Made by a program: the position numbers and the translations under genes
Shown here: positions 63,215-64,000 of the stretch, one piece after another
How positions within the stretch are numbered: the stretch's first letter is position 1
Layout: each line of letters starts with the position of its first letter
The notes under the pieces: generated by a model
The model's input: only the letters and a program-made list of their open reading frames with translations
Databases searched by the model: none
What the model was told of the DNA's origin: nothing
From: Cognatiluteimonas profundi
GTDB taxonomy: Bacteria; Pseudomonadota; Gammaproteobacteria; Xanthomonadales; Xanthomonadaceae
Reading direction: 5' to 3'
DNA length: 64,000 nt
Assembly: GCF_009792795.1 (NCBI RefSeq)
Contig: NZ_VKHQ01000009.1
Span: 377 to 64,376 of the forward strand

Positions 63215-63976
63215 TCACTGATAAGGTTCGACCACCCGCCAGCCCGTGCCTTCGGGACGAACGTCGTAGTGGTGGGTGGCGATCACGGTGGCGCCGCGAC
63301 GACGCGACAACTGGATCGTGCCGGTCGTACCAGTCTTCCGGTACGCCGTGATGGCCAGCGCCAGTTGCTGCGGGTTGGCCGGACAGCGCGAGGCCGGCAC
63401 CACCACGCCTGCGGGAGCGCGAAGGGCGCCCAGCAATGACGGCGAAGGATCGTGCCCGTCGACCGACAGGCAGATCGTCTGCCCGGCATGGCTGGGCAGC
63501 TCTCCCGACAGCACGGCGACGGCCAGTGCGTCGGGCGTCGCCGAGTCGCCCGCCGGCAGCGCTACCGGGCCCACCGTGGGCGTGCGCATGGACAGGAAGG
63601 CGAGAACCATGACAACGGCGATCACCACCAGCAGCCCGATCTTCAGCCGGAAGGCGCGCTTCCTGCCGGGCTCGATGATGGCTTCGGGCGTTTCCGTGCG
63701 GAACGCCGGCAGCGTGTAGCCGGTTTCGCCGCGGGTGCTGTCGAGCAGTCCCGCCGCACGCAGGATCTCGCGCGCAGCCGGCTGGTCCTCGGACTTGACG
63801 ATCCACACGGCGGGGATCGGATCGACGCGGACGTGGTCGCGATAGCTGAAATCGCCGCGCAGGCCACCCTTGTATGAGCGGCCGTGGGTGATGCGCGCAT
63901 CGATCCCGGCATCGCGCAGCAGCTTGGCGACGCGCTCGACGTTCTCCATGCGCGGGCTGCTGAAGACCTGCCTCAT
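63215..63976 (-). CDS. DUF2007-like membrane protein
   Basis: 253 aa. An N-terminal alpha/beta DUF2007-type domain (about 1-70, RMENVERVAKLLRDAGIDAR) is followed by one transmembrane span (FRLKIGLLVVIAVVMVLAFL) and a periplasmic domain of ~120 residues with two cysteines. Xanthomonads have similar proteins once labelled 'pathogenicity-like', but function is not established. Start is 24 nt from the window edge, so the upstream context is unseen. Confidence 0.8.
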   Translation of the reverse strand: MRQVFSSPRMENVERVAKLLRDAGIDARITHGRSYKGGLRGDFSYRDHVRVDPIPAVWIVKSEDQPAAREILRAAGLLDSTRGETGYTLPAFRTETPEAIIEPGRKRAFRLKIGLLVVIAVVMVLAFLSMRTPTVGPVALPAGDSATPDALAVAVLSGELPSHAGQTICLSVDGHDPSPSLLGALRAPAGVVVPASRCPANPQQLALAITAYRKTGTTGTIQLSRRRGATVIATHHYDVRPEGTGWRVVEPYQ

Positions 63977-64000
63977 GCCGACGTGCCCGTAGCCTTTCCG

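Overview
This 64 kb window is one contiguous piece of a GC-rich gammaproteobacterial chromosome. The gene content and the abundant short GTAGGAGCG/GTGGGAGCG palindromic repeats (REP-type) fit the family Xanthomonadaceae/Lysobacteraceae, for example Lysobacter, Luteimonas or a close relative. I infer this from pattern and gene content, not from a search. I saw no rRNA, tRNA, CRISPR array, prophage or complete insertion sequence.

Layout. 1-2.9 kb: a BON-domain protein, a GFA-type zinc protein, an unknown helical protein and repeat arrays. 2.9-13.1 kb: a restriction-defence island read left to right: HNH protein, hsdM, hsdS, an unknown 151-aa protein, a DUF262/DUF1524 (GmrSD-like) protein, hsdR, an unknown 138-aa protein and two tiny membrane proteins. 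From hsdM onward every junction is a 4-nt ATGA overlap. REP elements flank the island. 13.2-16.2 kb: an alpha/beta hydrolase, a 0.5 kb REP-dense spacer, and an aminotransferase/sulfotransferase pair. 16.4-20.3 kb: small unknown proteins, a PAS-GGDEF-EAL protein whose frame runs without a stop into a hemerythrin module, and a DsrE protein. 20.4-24.6 kb: a periplasmic thiol-disulfide pair (TlpA-like, DsbG-like), divergent from an OmpR/QseC-type two-component system, then a UvrA C-terminal remnant. 24.7-29 kb: a small membrane protein, a PAP2 phosphatase, two divergent GT4 glycosyltransferases and a sulfotransferase. 29-31.9 kb: two fasciclin lipoproteins divergent from an ECF sigma factor and its membrane anti-sigma factor. 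32-42.8 kb: a histidine kinase, a YbbA/YbbP/TesA-like cluster, an M1 aminopeptidase and a large catalase. 42.9-49.9 kb: a VOC protein, a Bcr/CflA exporter, an amino-acid permease with a Rieske oxygenase, an M2 (ACE-like) peptidase and an HExxH protein. 50-52.5 kb: a GNAT gene and minCDE. 52.7-56.2 kb: a NarL-type two-component system with a duplicated gene tail, then an SRPBCC protein. 56.2-64 kb: a DUF423 protein, an AlkA-type glycosylase, an M15 peptidase, an SPFH operon with three tiny genes, a lipoprotein, purT, bpt and a DUF2007-like protein.

Most of the window is ordinary housekeeping and envelope/stress biology. The parts that stand out are: the composite restriction operon with an embedded GmrSD-like gene and terminal mini-membrane genes; REP elements sitting in frame inside protein-coding genes (most clearly a perfect 22-bp inverted pair inside minC); a second, roughly 57-bp repeat family coupled to REPs; and gene remnants (UvrA tail, response-regulator tail) that record recombination.
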